From assembly GCA_937907415.1 (NCBI GenBank), contig CALCHY010000385.1:1-13190 (forward strand): a DNA stretch of 13,190 bases, read 5' to 3'. The notes beneath the pieces were generated by a model that was given only the letters and a program-made list of their open reading frames with translations, searched no databases and was not told the origin of the DNA. This document shows, piece by piece, positions 1 to 6,123 of the stretch. This stretch comes from an uncultured Trueperaceae bacterium (lineage in GTDB: Bacteria; Deinococcota; Deinococci; Deinococcales; Trueperaceae). Every line of letters begins with the position of its first letter. Within the stretch, counting starts at the first letter, position 1. The translations under genes and the position numbers were made by a program.

Positions 1-89
1 CGACCTGTTACGTTTACAGGGTAACGAGCTAGCGGCTGGCCAGTTGCCGCGTATGTGCGCGAGCAGGTTAGCACGCGCAGGGCGGCGCC
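1..89. other. Short non-coding edge downstream of the antiporter gene
   Basis: No gene is visible here. Two weak inverted repeats are present: GTTAC at 7-11 with GTAAC at 21-25, and GCGGC at 32-36 with GCCGC at 46-50. Either could act in the termination zone of the minus-strand antiporter gene, but neither stem is followed by a T-run on the minus strand, so no terminator is called. A gene entering from the left cannot be excluded, because the window edge lies only 89 bases away. Confidence 0.3.
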
Positions 90-1892
90 TCAGGCGGGCG
101 ACACGAGGGCGAGCACGGCGCCTGACTGCTCACGCGCAGGGTCGGTGCGCTCGGTGACGACGCGCACGGCCTTGCCGCTACTGAGGAACAGCGGCACGGC
201 GCGCCCGCCATACTCCTCGAAGTAGTCGGCAAGCGAGTACTCCTCGCTAAGCTCCTGCTTCTCGATCACCGCTCCGGCCTCGTGCATCTCGCGCAGCACG
301 TTGAACGACAGGTCCTCGCCCGCCAGCCAGATGCCCCGGCGGTCGCCTCCGAGGCGCTTCGCGCCGTCCTGCCGCAAGTTCGGTGCCAACTGATAGACGT
401 TGGCCTTACCGAACTCGCGCGCGTACTTGACGGCAGTCAGCGCGTTGGCCTCGTCGTTGGAAGTCAGCGCCAGGAGCCTGCCGAGGCCTGCCATGCGCAC
501 CTGGTCATCGCTGCGGTCGGAGAGGAGGCTCCCGAAGTATGCGGGCAACCCAGCGGCGCGGGCGGCCTCCACGTTGAAGCTGTTGGTGTCGGCGAGCATC
601 ACCGTGAGTCCCTCGCCAAGGAGGGCTTCGCCGATCTGACGCGCAACGCCGTGCGCGCCGAGCAGCAGGAAACCCTGCGGGTCCGGGTCGGCGACGCCGA
701 GGCGCACGCCAAGGGGCTTCGCCGTCAAGCTGGCGAGCAGGACGGTACCGACGATGACGATGAACACTAGCGGCACGAGGTCGCCGGCGCCGCTGACGCC
801 GGCTGCCTTCAGGCGCACGGCGAAAAGCGACGTGACCGCGGCTGCCACGATCCCGCGCGGGCCGATCCAGGCGATGAACGCGCGCTCCTTCAGCGAGAGG
901 CGCGAGCCGATGCTGCTGAGGAACACGTCGAGCGGTCGCAGCACGAAGATCACGACCAGCAGCAGCACTAACGTGCGCCACGAGAGGACGGAGAGGAACG
1001 CGCCAAGCTCGATGTTCGCTGCGAGCGAGATGAACAGCATGCTGACGAACAAGACGGTGAGGTCCTCTTTGAACGACAGCAGCGAATCGAGGTCGGGCAC
1101 GTTGGCGTTGGCGACGATGATGCCCATGACCACCGCCGCCAATAGGCCCGCCTCAGACGACAGGAAGTTGGTGAGGGTGAAGGTCGCGAACAGCAGCGCG
1201 AGCGCGGTCACGTTGATGAGGAAATCCGGGATGGCGCGCCGCTTGAGCAGCCAGGCCAACGCCAGGCCGCCAAGCGCGCCGAGGATGGCGCCGACGAACA
1301 AGAAGCGCCCGAGCAGCAAGGCGATCGTCAGCATAGACTCGTTGCGGCTGTGCAAGATGATGGCTTCAAGCACCAGCACCGCGACTAGGGCGCCGACGGC
1401 GTCGATGACGATGCCCTCCCACCTGAGGACGTTGCTGACCGCAGCGTTCGGCCTCACGATTCGGATGAGCGGCCCGATGACGGTCGGGCCAGTGACGATG
1501 ATGAGCGAGCCGAACAGCAGCGCGAGTTGGAGGCTGAGCCCCATGACGAAGTAGCCGAGCGCCGCGCCGCCGATCCAAGTGACGAGCCCGCCCCACGTGA
1601 CGAGGTTCAGCACTACCCTGCGCGTTTCGCGGATCTCGCTGAACCGCAACGTCAAGCCGCCCTCGAAGAGGATCAGTCCGACAGCCAAAGACACTAGAGG
1701 AAAGAAGAGCGTTGAAGGAAAGAGTTGATCTGGCTGCACCCACTGCAGGACAGGGCCAACGACGAATCCGACGGCTAGGAGGAACAAGATGGCAGGTACC
1801 CTCACGAACCAGGCCAACCACTGTGAAGCAACACCCAGAGCGATGATGGCCGCGATGGCTAGTGATGGCATCTGCATGAAGATCTCGTGCAT
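90..1892 (-). CDS. CPA1-type cation:proton antiporter with C-terminal TrkA-N-like domain
   Basis: Predicted inner-membrane Na+(K+)/H+ exchanger of 600 residues. Residues 1-400 are a run of about 12 hydrophobic segments. Residues 407-500 resemble a TrkA-N/RCK Rossmann domain, followed by a further cytosolic tail. Exchanger signatures are TGPTVI (134-139), WEGIVIDAVGA (158-168, with acidic residues E159 and D164) and GPRGIVAAA (344-352). These fit the COG0025 subfamily in which the usual TDP and ND motifs read TGP and ID. The nucleotide-binding loop is GAHGVA (412-417) rather than GxGxxG, but the acidic residue after strand 2 (D435) is kept, so nucleotide gating is plausible and unproven. The start is the ATG at 1892, where homology should begin; the frame stays open to 1985, but that extension is arginine-rich and has no membrane character. 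An AAAGGCG stretch precedes the ATG by about 11 bases, and a -10-like TAGACT sits at 1918-1923 on the minus strand. The gene is divergent from the VOC-nitroreductase gene. The transported ion cannot be read from sequence. Confidence 0.9.
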   Translation of the reverse strand: MHEIFMQMPSLAIAAIIALGVASQWLAWFVRVPAILFLLAVGFVVGPVLQWVQPDQLFPSTLFFPLVSLAVGLILFEGGLTLRFSEIRETRRVVLNLVTWGGLVTWIGGAALGYFVMGLSLQLALLFGSLIIVTGPTVIGPLIRIVRPNAAVSNVLRWEGIVIDAVGALVAVLVLEAIILHSRNESMLTIALLLGRFLFVGAILGALGGLALAWLLKRRAIPDFLINVTALALLFATFTLTNFLSSEAGLLAAVVMGIIVANANVPDLDSLLSFKEDLTVLFVSMLFISLAANIELGAFLSVLSWRTLVLLLVVIFVLRPLDVFLSSIGSRLSLKERAFIAWIGPRGIVAAAVTSLFAVRLKAAGVSGAGDLVPLVFIVIVGTVLLASLTAKPLGVRLGVADPDPQGFLLLGAHGVARQIGEALLGEGLTVMLADTNSFNVEAARAAGLPAYFGSLLSDRSDDQVRMAGLGRLLALTSNDEANALTAVKYAREFGKANVYQLAPNLRQDGAKRLGGDRRGIWLAGEDLSFNVLREMHEAGAVIEKQELSEEYSLADYFEEYGGRAVPLFLSSGKAVRVVTERTDPAREQSGAVLALVSPA

Positions 1893-2015
1893 GTGAGTAA
1901 TTTTCGCCTTTAGTGGGAGTCTAGTCGAGGGGCTTGAAACCCGCGAACGCTGCGCCGCTCGTGGTAGCGGCACCCGCGTGCGCATCGTGCCGCTCGAGAG
2001 ATGAAGGCCTGGGCG

Positions 2016-2021
2016 TACAAT
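2016..2021 (+). promoter_or_regulatory. Candidate -10 box (TACAAT) of a leaderless transcript
   Basis: TACAAT matches the sigma-70 -10 consensus at five of six positions. It ends six bases before an in-frame GTG at 2028, so transcription would begin at or next to the start codon. No convincing -35 hexamer lies 16-18 bases upstream and there is no TG extension. The call rests on the hexamer and its spacing, which matches that upstream of the AHSA1 gene. Confidence 0.4.
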
Positions 2022-2027
2022 CCTGTC

Positions 2028-3041
2028 GTGGAAGCCAGACTGAACTTCATCACCCTGGCCGTCAGGGACCTTAGCGCCGCACGCGCCTTTTACGTCGACG
2101 GCTTAGGTTGGCAACCGGCGTTATGGGTACCGAACGAGGTCATGTTCATTCGCCTGTCGCCGACCCTGTGCCTTTCCCTGTGGAACGCGGCCGAGTTCGA
2201 GACCGAGGTCGGCCCCCTGAGCGGCCCCGACGGCCTTGCGCCCTTCGCGCTCGCTCACAACGTGCCGCACGAGGCGGAGGTGGACGCGGTGTTGGCCGAT
2301 GCCGTCCGGGCGGGCGGCACGCTCTTCAAGTCCGCCGTCAAACGCGAGTGGGGTGGCTACTCTGGCTACTTCCGCGACACAGAAGGCTTCGTGTGGGAAG
2401 TGGCTTACAACCCGGGCCCCATCGGCGAGGAGCTCATGGCGGCCACTCCTGCTGCCGCTGGTGGCGAGACGACGGTAGAGGTCATCCGCTCGCGCCGCTC
2501 CGTAGCGCAAGGTCGCCTCGTTGACGGCCCTGGACTCGACCACGCTGAGGTGGTGCGGGCCGTTGAGTCGGCGCGCTGGGCGCCGAACCACAAGCGCACG
2601 GAGCCGTGGCGCTTCTACCGCCTAGACGGAGCGCGGCAGCGGCGCCTGGCCGACCTGTGGGCGGAGCAGCTCGAGAGGACGGGCTCCAAGCCGGAGCGTG
2701 TCGAGGCCAAGCGAACTCAGTGGGCGAGCGCGCCGGGAGTGGTGGTCGTCACCTGCACTAGTTCGGCCACGGCGGACGAGAAGACGCGGCTCGAGGACTA
2801 CGCAGCCACCGCTTGCGCGGTGCAGAACTTCTGCCTGCACTTGTGGGCCAAGGAGATCGCAACCAAGTGGTCGACGGCAGCCGTCGAGGAGCACGAGGAG
2901 TTCTGGCGGCTCCTCGGTCATGACCACGAACCGGCCGACACGCGCGTTGTGGCGTTCGTGTTCTACGGGTTAGCCGCGGAACTACCCAAGGCGCACCGCA
3001 GGCTTGCCGCGCAGGATGTGCTCGTCGATTACCGCGCGTAG
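2028..3041 (+). CDS. VOC (glyoxalase-like) domain fused to YdjA-like nitroreductase
   Basis: Two-domain cytosolic protein of 337 residues. Residues 4-130 form a VOC fold, starting LNFITLAVRDLSAARAFY and ending YFRDTEGFVWEVAYNPGP. The first metal-ligand position is not His, but AHNV (76-79) and the final E124 are present. A linker rich in Ala, Thr and Gly (136-150) leads into an FMN-dependent nitroreductase-type domain (151-337). Its markers are RSRRSV (154-159), APNHKRTEPWRF (185-196), EDYAATACAVQNFCLHLWAKE (256-276) and FYGLAAELPKAHRR (312-325). APNHKxTEPWRF is typical of the small YdjA-like group (NAD(P)H-dependent reduction, substrate usually unknown). A plausible role is reduction or detoxification of an electrophile, with the VOC part binding the substrate; this is inference. 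I prefer GTG 2028 because a TACAAT box lies six bases upstream and VOC homology starts right after it. ATG 2001 (nine more residues) is the alternative. It converges on the AHSA1 gene with only 10 bases between the stops. Confidence 0.85.
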   Translation: MEARLNFITLAVRDLSAARAFYVDGLGWQPALWVPNEVMFIRLSPTLCLSLWNAAEFETEVGPLSGPDGLAPFALAHNVPHEAEVDAVLADAVRAGGTLFKSAVKREWGGYSGYFRDTEGFVWEVAYNPGPIGEELMAATPAAAGGETTVEVIRSRRSVAQGRLVDGPGLDHAEVVRAVESARWAPNHKRTEPWRFYRLDGARQRRLADLWAEQLERTGSKPERVEAKRTQWASAPGVVVVTCTSSATADEKTRLEDYAATACAVQNFCLHLWAKEIATKWSTAAVEEHEEFWRLLGHDHEPADTRVVAFVFYGLAAELPKAHRRLAAQDVLVDYRA

Positions 3042-3059
3042 CCGAGGTGGGCTAGCGGT
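3031..3059. terminator. Candidate bidirectional hairpin between convergent genes
   Basis: ACCGC (3031-3035) and TAGCC (3039-3043) pair with GGCTA (3050-3054) and GCGGT (3055-3059). This gives a 5+5 bp stem with a three-base bulge and a six-base loop. The left arm contains the TAG stop of the plus gene and the right arm contains the stop of the minus gene. There is no T-run on either side, so termination is only suggested by the position between converging genes. Confidence 0.3.
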
Positions 3060-3540
3060 AGTAGCCTTCACGCAGCACTACGCCGTGCTCGACCCACGCC
3101 CTCAGGCCCAGCAGCATCCCGGTCCACCCCTCGCAGTTGCCGAAAGCCGACTTCGCCCCGGCCGGAGTGGGGAGCCACGCCGCCTCAGTGATGGTCACGA
3201 GCGTGCGTGTGTTGCCGTCGAGCGGCTCGAACTTGAAGTCGACTTGGTTGCTGCCCGACGGGTTGCTGCTGTGAGCACCGCCCCAGGCGATCGTCAGGCT
3301 CCGCGGCGGCTCGGCGGCCAGCACGGTCACCGGGAAGGCGCCCGGGAAGTCGTGGAAGTCCCACGTTACGGTCTTGCCGACCTCGAGCCGCCCAGAGGCG
3401 CCTCCGGTGGTGAAGTACTGCGAAAGCTTAGCTGGGTCGGCGACGCACTCGTAAACCTCTTCGCACGGCCTGGAAATGCGCCCCGTGACGGTGAACCGCA
3501 GGTCAGTCAACGCGCCTTGGTCCTTGGGTAGGTCTGCCAT
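3052..3540 (-). CDS. AHSA1/SRPBCC-family protein
   Basis: Soluble protein of 162 residues with the helix-grip fold of the START/SRPBCC superfamily, in the 'activator of Hsp90 ATPase homolog 1-like' (AHSA1) group. The N-terminal half shows the family pattern: LRFTVTGRISRPCEEVYECV followed by ADPAKLSQYFTTGG, then WDF and VTVLAAEPPRSLTIAW, and later VDFKFEPLDGNTRTLVTITE. The C-terminal helix GNCEGWTGMLLGLRAWVEHG matches the usual 'GW..ML..LK..LE.G' ending. The length is normal for the family. Members bind hydrophobic ligands or are of unknown function; in bacteria the link to Hsp90 is by name only. The ATG at 3540 is preferred over the GTG at 3546 because a TGCTAGAAA extended -10-like element ends six bases before it. 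A terminator-like hairpin separates it from the DapB-like gene upstream on the same strand, so it may be its own transcription unit. Confidence 0.85.
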   Translation of the reverse strand: MADLPKDQGALTDLRFTVTGRISRPCEEVYECVADPAKLSQYFTTGGASGRLEVGKTVTWDFHDFPGAFPVTVLAAEPPRSLTIAWGGAHSSNPSGSNQVDFKFEPLDGNTRTLVTITEAAWLPTPAGAKSAFGNCEGWTGMLLGLRAWVEHGVVLREGYYR

Positions 3541-3546
3541 GGCCAC

Positions 3547-3555
3547 TTTCTAGCA
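3547..3555 (-). promoter_or_regulatory. Candidate extended -10 (TGCTAGAAA) for the AHSA1 gene
   Basis: On the minus strand TGC-TAGAAA reads as an extended -10 (TGnTAnAAn) and ends six bases before the ATG at 3540. It shares the core GTGCTAGA with the element upstream of the solute-binding-protein gene. There is no good -35. The GC-rich hairpin at 3560-3575 occupies much of the space where a -35 would lie. Confidence 0.35.
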
Positions 3556-3556
3556 C

Positions 3557-3575
3557 TAAAGCGCGCGTTCGCGCT
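3557..3575 (-). terminator. Candidate intrinsic terminator after the DapB-like gene
   Basis: On the minus strand AGCGCG-AACG-CGCGCT forms a perfect 6-bp GC-rich stem with a four-base loop (3560-3575), followed directly by TT. It begins 14 bases after the stop codon of the DapB-like gene. The T-tract is short, so strength is uncertain, but position and geometry are right. Confidence 0.45.
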
Positions 3576-3589
3576 GGCGGTATGGCGAA

Positions 3590-4408
3590 CTAGCGGTCTG
3601 CCAGCGGCTCGATCACGCTGTCCAAACCCCGCACCACCCCAACGAGCGTTCCAACCCGCCGCACCGCTAACAGCGCCCCGTCGACGTACGGCTCCGCGCT
3701 TGGGCCAGCGTCGTGGCGGATGCTTAGGCGTTGGTCTGCCATGCCGAAGACGGCCTCGACCCCTACGGTGTAACCGGGCAGCCTGACCGAGTGAACCTGG
3801 GCGCCGCCGAGCGTCGCGCCGCGCGCGGCGTGCTCGCCTACCGTCTGGTCGACCGGAATGGGCGGTTCGTTGTGGCCGGCGGCCGCAAGGCGGCTGGCCA
3901 GTTCCCGCGCCGTTCCGCTTGGCGCGTCTTCCTTCAGGGCGCTTGCGTAGTCGATGATCTCCCAGTTGGGAATCAGCCGCGCTGCCATCTCAGCGAACTT
4001 CTGGAGCAGGACAACGGTGAGGGCGAAGTTGCCTACCGCAAGCACGCCGCGACCTGCGGCGGTGGCTGCCGCGTCGAGCTCCGCGTAATCGGCATCTGTC
4101 AGGCCAGAGGTGCCGATCACTACGTTGGCGCCGTACTCGAGCGCGGTCAGGACGTTCCCCTTCGCCACGCCCGGCTTCGTGTACTCGACGAACACGTCGC
4201 AGTGGTGCGCCGCCAGCGCCTCCCTTGCCGTGCCATAGACAGGCGCAACGATGGCGGGGTCTCCAAGTACGCTACCGAGCGGCGTGCCTGCGGCCGAACG
4301 CGCGACCGCGGCCACTAGCTGGAGGTCGGCGCTTCTCGTGATGGCGCGGGCGAGGGCCGAGCCAGCCCAACCGGTGGCGCCGGCGAGGCATACGCTGATG
4401 TGCGTCAT
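3590..4408 (-). CDS. Divergent DapB-like (dihydrodipicolinate reductase family) protein
   Basis: Protein of 272 residues with both DapB domains. The N-terminal NAD(P)-binding domain has ISVCLAGATGWAGSAL (4-19, where DapB usually has GAxGRMG), VEYTKPGVAKGNV (74-86) and VIGTSGLT (97-104). The C-terminal domain has VGNFALTV (125-132) and KEDAPSGTA (159-167). DapB reduces the dihydrodipicolinate precursor in lysine and diaminopimelate synthesis. In E. coli DapB the segment before KxDAPSGTA carries the catalytic pair His159-His160; here that segment reads IIDYASALK, with A155 and S156 in place of the pair and K159 kept. The YASA.K.DAPSGTA pattern matches what I recall of a divergent group commonly annotated as DapB, so the change looks subfamily-wide rather than recent decay. 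No lysine gene lies nearby. The start is the ATG at 4408, with AAGG eight bases upstream; the same bases form TAAGGT, a possible -10. Family is confident; reaction is not, so no symbol is given. Confidence 0.85.
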   Translation of the reverse strand: MTHISVCLAGATGWAGSALARAITRSADLQLVAAVARSAAGTPLGSVLGDPAIVAPVYGTAREALAAHHCDVFVEYTKPGVAKGNVLTALEYGANVVIGTSGLTDADYAELDAAATAAGRGVLAVGNFALTVVLLQKFAEMAARLIPNWEIIDYASALKEDAPSGTARELASRLAAAGHNEPPIPVDQTVGEHAARGATLGGAQVHSVRLPGYTVGVEAVFGMADQRLSIRHDAGPSAEPYVDGALLAVRRVGTLVGVVRGLDSVIEPLADR

Positions 4409-4580
4409 GCCAGCTACCTTAGCGCGCCACCAGCGTGCCTAGTTGGACGCGCATGGGCTTGTTGGCAACACACGAATGTAGGCAGCACCGAGTAGAGTTG
4501 CTGGTCGGTGCGGGTAGGGAACCCCACCATCACCACTTAGTTGACGCGGCAGCTCGCGCTGGCGTCCGATAAAGGTCCGC
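4409..4580. promoter_or_regulatory. Divergent control region between the DapB-like gene and the EamA transporter
   Basis: This 172-base gap lies between two divergent genes and should hold both promoters. It contains an 11-base palindrome TGTTGGCAACA (4460-4470), a possible operator. It also has a hairpin in which GGTG and GGGT (4507-4510, 4512-4515) pair with ACCC and CACC (4521-4524, 4525-4528), leaving one bulged C and a five-base loop. A TTGACG at 4541-4546 resembles a -35, but no -10 lies at 16-18 bases. AAAGG at 4571-4575 is the ribosome binding site of the transporter gene, five bases before its ATG. No small gene is supported. Confidence 0.35.
4416..4421 (-). promoter_or_regulatory. 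TAAGGT element before the DapB-like gene (-10 box or ribosome binding site)
   Basis: TAAGGT on the minus strand ends seven bases before the ATG at 4408. It can be read as a TANNNT -10 box for a leaderless transcript or, through AAGG, as a Shine-Dalgarno sequence at normal spacing. The sequence alone cannot separate the two. Confidence 0.25.
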
Positions 4581-5567
4581 ATGAACAGCAGGTACACGTT
4601 AGGGCTTCTTCTGGCACTCTCCTCGGCCGCCGCCTTCGGCACTTCAGGCTCGTTCGCCAAAGGCCTGCTGGTGGCAGGCTGGACGCCGGCGGCCGCCGTG
4701 ACTTGGCGAGTTGGCGTCGGCGCGCTGGCCTTGGCCATCCCGGCCATGATCGCCATGCGTGGCCGCTGGCACTTGCTGCGCCGCGGTTGGCCGACCATCG
4801 TCCTCTTCGGCTTGATCGCCGTTGCTGGCTGCCAGCTCGCCTACTTCCTCGCAGTCGAGCGCCTGTCGGTAGCCGTCGCGCTGCTCCTCGAGTACCTCGG
4901 CGTCGTGCTGGTCGTCGGGTGGTTGTGGTTGCGGCGCGGGCAGCGCCCAAGGCCGCTCACGGTGGTGGGCGCAGGCGTTGCCATCGTTGGCCTCGTGTTC
5001 GTTCTCGACGTCTTCGGCGCCATCTCCGTCGACCTGGTCGGCGTGTTCTGGGGCGTCGCGGCCGCGTTCGGACTCGCGACCTTCTTCGTGATCTCTGCCG
5101 ATGAAAGCCATGGGTTGCCCGTGATAACGGTCTCGGCAGGTGGGCTGCTGGTCGGCGCAGTTGCCTTACTCATCGCCGGCGCGCTGGGCGTCACCCCGAT
5201 GGCGTGGAACACCGACCCCGTGCTCCTGGCGGGCGTGCAAGTGCCGTGGTGGCTCGACGTCGCTGGGCTCGGGTTGTTCGCAGCGGCCTTCGCGTACTTG
5301 GCTGGCGTGTTCGCCAGCAGGCGCCTAGGGTCCAAGCTCGCCTCGTTCGTCGGCCTCTCGGAAGTACTCTTCGCCGTGGTTTGGGCTTGGTTGTTGCTCG
5401 GTGAGTTGCCGCGGCTAGTGCAACTCCTCGGCGGCCTGCTCATCTTGGCCGGGGTGGTGCTGGTGAAACTCGACGAAGGCAACGCACCTGCCGAGGCAGC
5501 GCTCGCCGCTCCAACCGACGAAGCGGCCGTCGTCGCGGCGCCAGTCCGCGCCGGCTACCGCGAGTGA
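4581..5567 (+). CDS. EamA/DMT-family transporter
   Basis: Inner-membrane protein of 328 residues built as two EamA repeats of about five membrane segments each. The first repeat starts GLLLALSSAAAFGTSGSFAK and includes RVGVGALALAIPAM and LLLEYLGVVLVVGWLWL. The second begins near VGVFWGVAAAFGLATFFVIS and ends LGGLLILAGVVLVKLDE. The segment FASRRLGSKLASFVGLSEVLFAVVWAWLLLGE is the typical family ending, where a Pro/Glu region before 'LLGE' marks the last helices. The final 30 residues are an Ala/Pro/Glu-rich hydrophilic tail. EamA proteins are drug/metabolite exporters or importers of amino acids, purines or other small molecules; the substrate cannot be told from sequence. The ATG at 4581 has AAAGG five bases upstream. 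The stop overlaps the GTG of the following gene (GTGA), so the two are probably translated together. Confidence 0.9.
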   Translation: MNSRYTLGLLLALSSAAAFGTSGSFAKGLLVAGWTPAAAVTWRVGVGALALAIPAMIAMRGRWHLLRRGWPTIVLFGLIAVAGCQLAYFLAVERLSVAVALLLEYLGVVLVVGWLWLRRGQRPRPLTVVGAGVAIVGLVFVLDVFGAISVDLVGVFWGVAAAFGLATFFVISADESHGLPVITVSAGGLLVGAVALLIAGALGVTPMAWNTDPVLLAGVQVPWWLDVAGLGLFAAAFAYLAGVFASRRLGSKLASFVGLSEVLFAVVWAWLLLGELPRLVQLLGGLLILAGVVLVKLDEGNAPAEAALAAPTDEAAVVAAPVRAGYRE

Positions 5568-6037
5568 GCCTCCTCCAGAAACTCATAGGGGCGGGGCTTC
5601 GGCCGCACGTGAAGCGGCGTGCGCGCGGGGTGACCCTTGAGCAGGCGGCAGTCAACCTGGAGAAGTCACGCGACGAGCTGAGGCCGCGCATCATGAACGC
5701 AACCGACACGCCGGGCAACCGCGAGGCGCTCAACCACTGGATCGGCATCGAACGTTGGAGTCAGAACCGGCTGCGGGTGGCTCGAGGCGCACCGTTCGTC
5801 GAGGACCGCTACCGCGGCTACCGCATGGCAGAGGGAAGCTCGCTGACGGACTTGCAGGCGCAGTTCTTCGCCGTGCGTGACGATTCCATCGCCATGGCGC
5901 ACGAGTTGGCCCGCACGGGGGTAGCCCCGACCCTCACGATCAAGCACAACGACCTCGGCGAACTGACGGTCGTCGAGTGGCTCACGTACATGGAAGACCA
6001 CCCGCGCCGCGAGATCATCCGCCTGCGAGGACGCTAA
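5564..6037 (+). CDS. DinB-fold hypothetical protein
   Basis: Small soluble protein of 157 residues, predicted mainly helical. It resembles the DinB-like four-helix metalloprotein superfamily. The N-terminal part has SRDELRPRIMNATDTPGNRE followed by LNHWIGIERWSQNRL (57-70), where H58 is a possible metal ligand. The C-terminal part has SIAMAHELARTGV, then the loop KHNDLGELTVVEWLTYMEDH (127-146) ending PRREIIRLRGR. In DinB proteins this last helix usually carries a His-x-x-x-His metal pair; here it is H146-P-R-R-E150, so the second ligand would have to be Glu or is absent. The GTG start overlaps the transporter stop by four bases, and with no clear ribosome binding site translation is likely coupled. 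Function is unknown; DinB-fold proteins include thiol-dependent transferases and hydrolases. The family assignment is moderate. Confidence 0.65.
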   Translation: MSLLQKLIGAGLRPHVKRRARGVTLEQAAVNLEKSRDELRPRIMNATDTPGNREALNHWIGIERWSQNRLRVARGAPFVEDRYRGYRMAEGSSLTDLQAQFFAVRDDSIAMAHELARTGVAPTLTIKHNDLGELTVVEWLTYMEDHPRREIIRLRGR

Positions 6038-6066
6038 CTCCGGTCTGACGACGCCCGTGCCGCCGG

Positions 6067-6075
6067 TGCTAGATT
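6067..6075 (+). promoter_or_regulatory. Candidate extended -10 promoter (TGCTAGATT) of the transporter/purine operon
   Basis: TGC-TAGATT fits an extended -10 (TGnTANNNT) in the 86-base gap before the solute-binding-protein gene. A transcript starting about seven bases downstream would have a leader of about 40 bases. A weak CTGACG at 6045-6050 is spaced 19 bases away, too far for a good -35. GAAAGG at 6106-6111 would be the ribosome binding site of the first gene. Confidence 0.45.
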
Positions 6076-6123
6076 AGGGGCGCAAGGCAAGTACCTCGCT
6101 ACCCCGAAAGGTTGGTCCCCCCG

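Noticed and set aside
1..60. Inverted repeats at the left edge as a terminator or attachment site
   Set aside because: Stems of only five base pairs, no T-run on the minus strand, and no integrase, tRNA or direct repeat nearby.
754..1554. Long plus-strand open frame (266 codons) opposite the antiporter gene
   Set aside because: Its translation is rich in Ser, Thr and Met with no recognisable domain, and the opposite strand encodes a clear antiporter. This is the usual antisense shadow in GC-rich DNA.
3004..3531. Plus-strand frame across the AHSA1 gene
   Set aside because: Low-complexity translation, antisense to a protein with clear family motifs.
3590..4408. Assigning the DapB-like gene as a lysine-biosynthesis dapB
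   Set aside because: The catalytic His pair is missing and no other lysine gene is adjacent, so only the family is stated.
4439..4950. Minus-strand open frames overlapping the start of the EamA gene
   Set aside because: Arg/Pro/Ala-rich translations with no domain; most of their length is antisense to a well-supported transporter gene.
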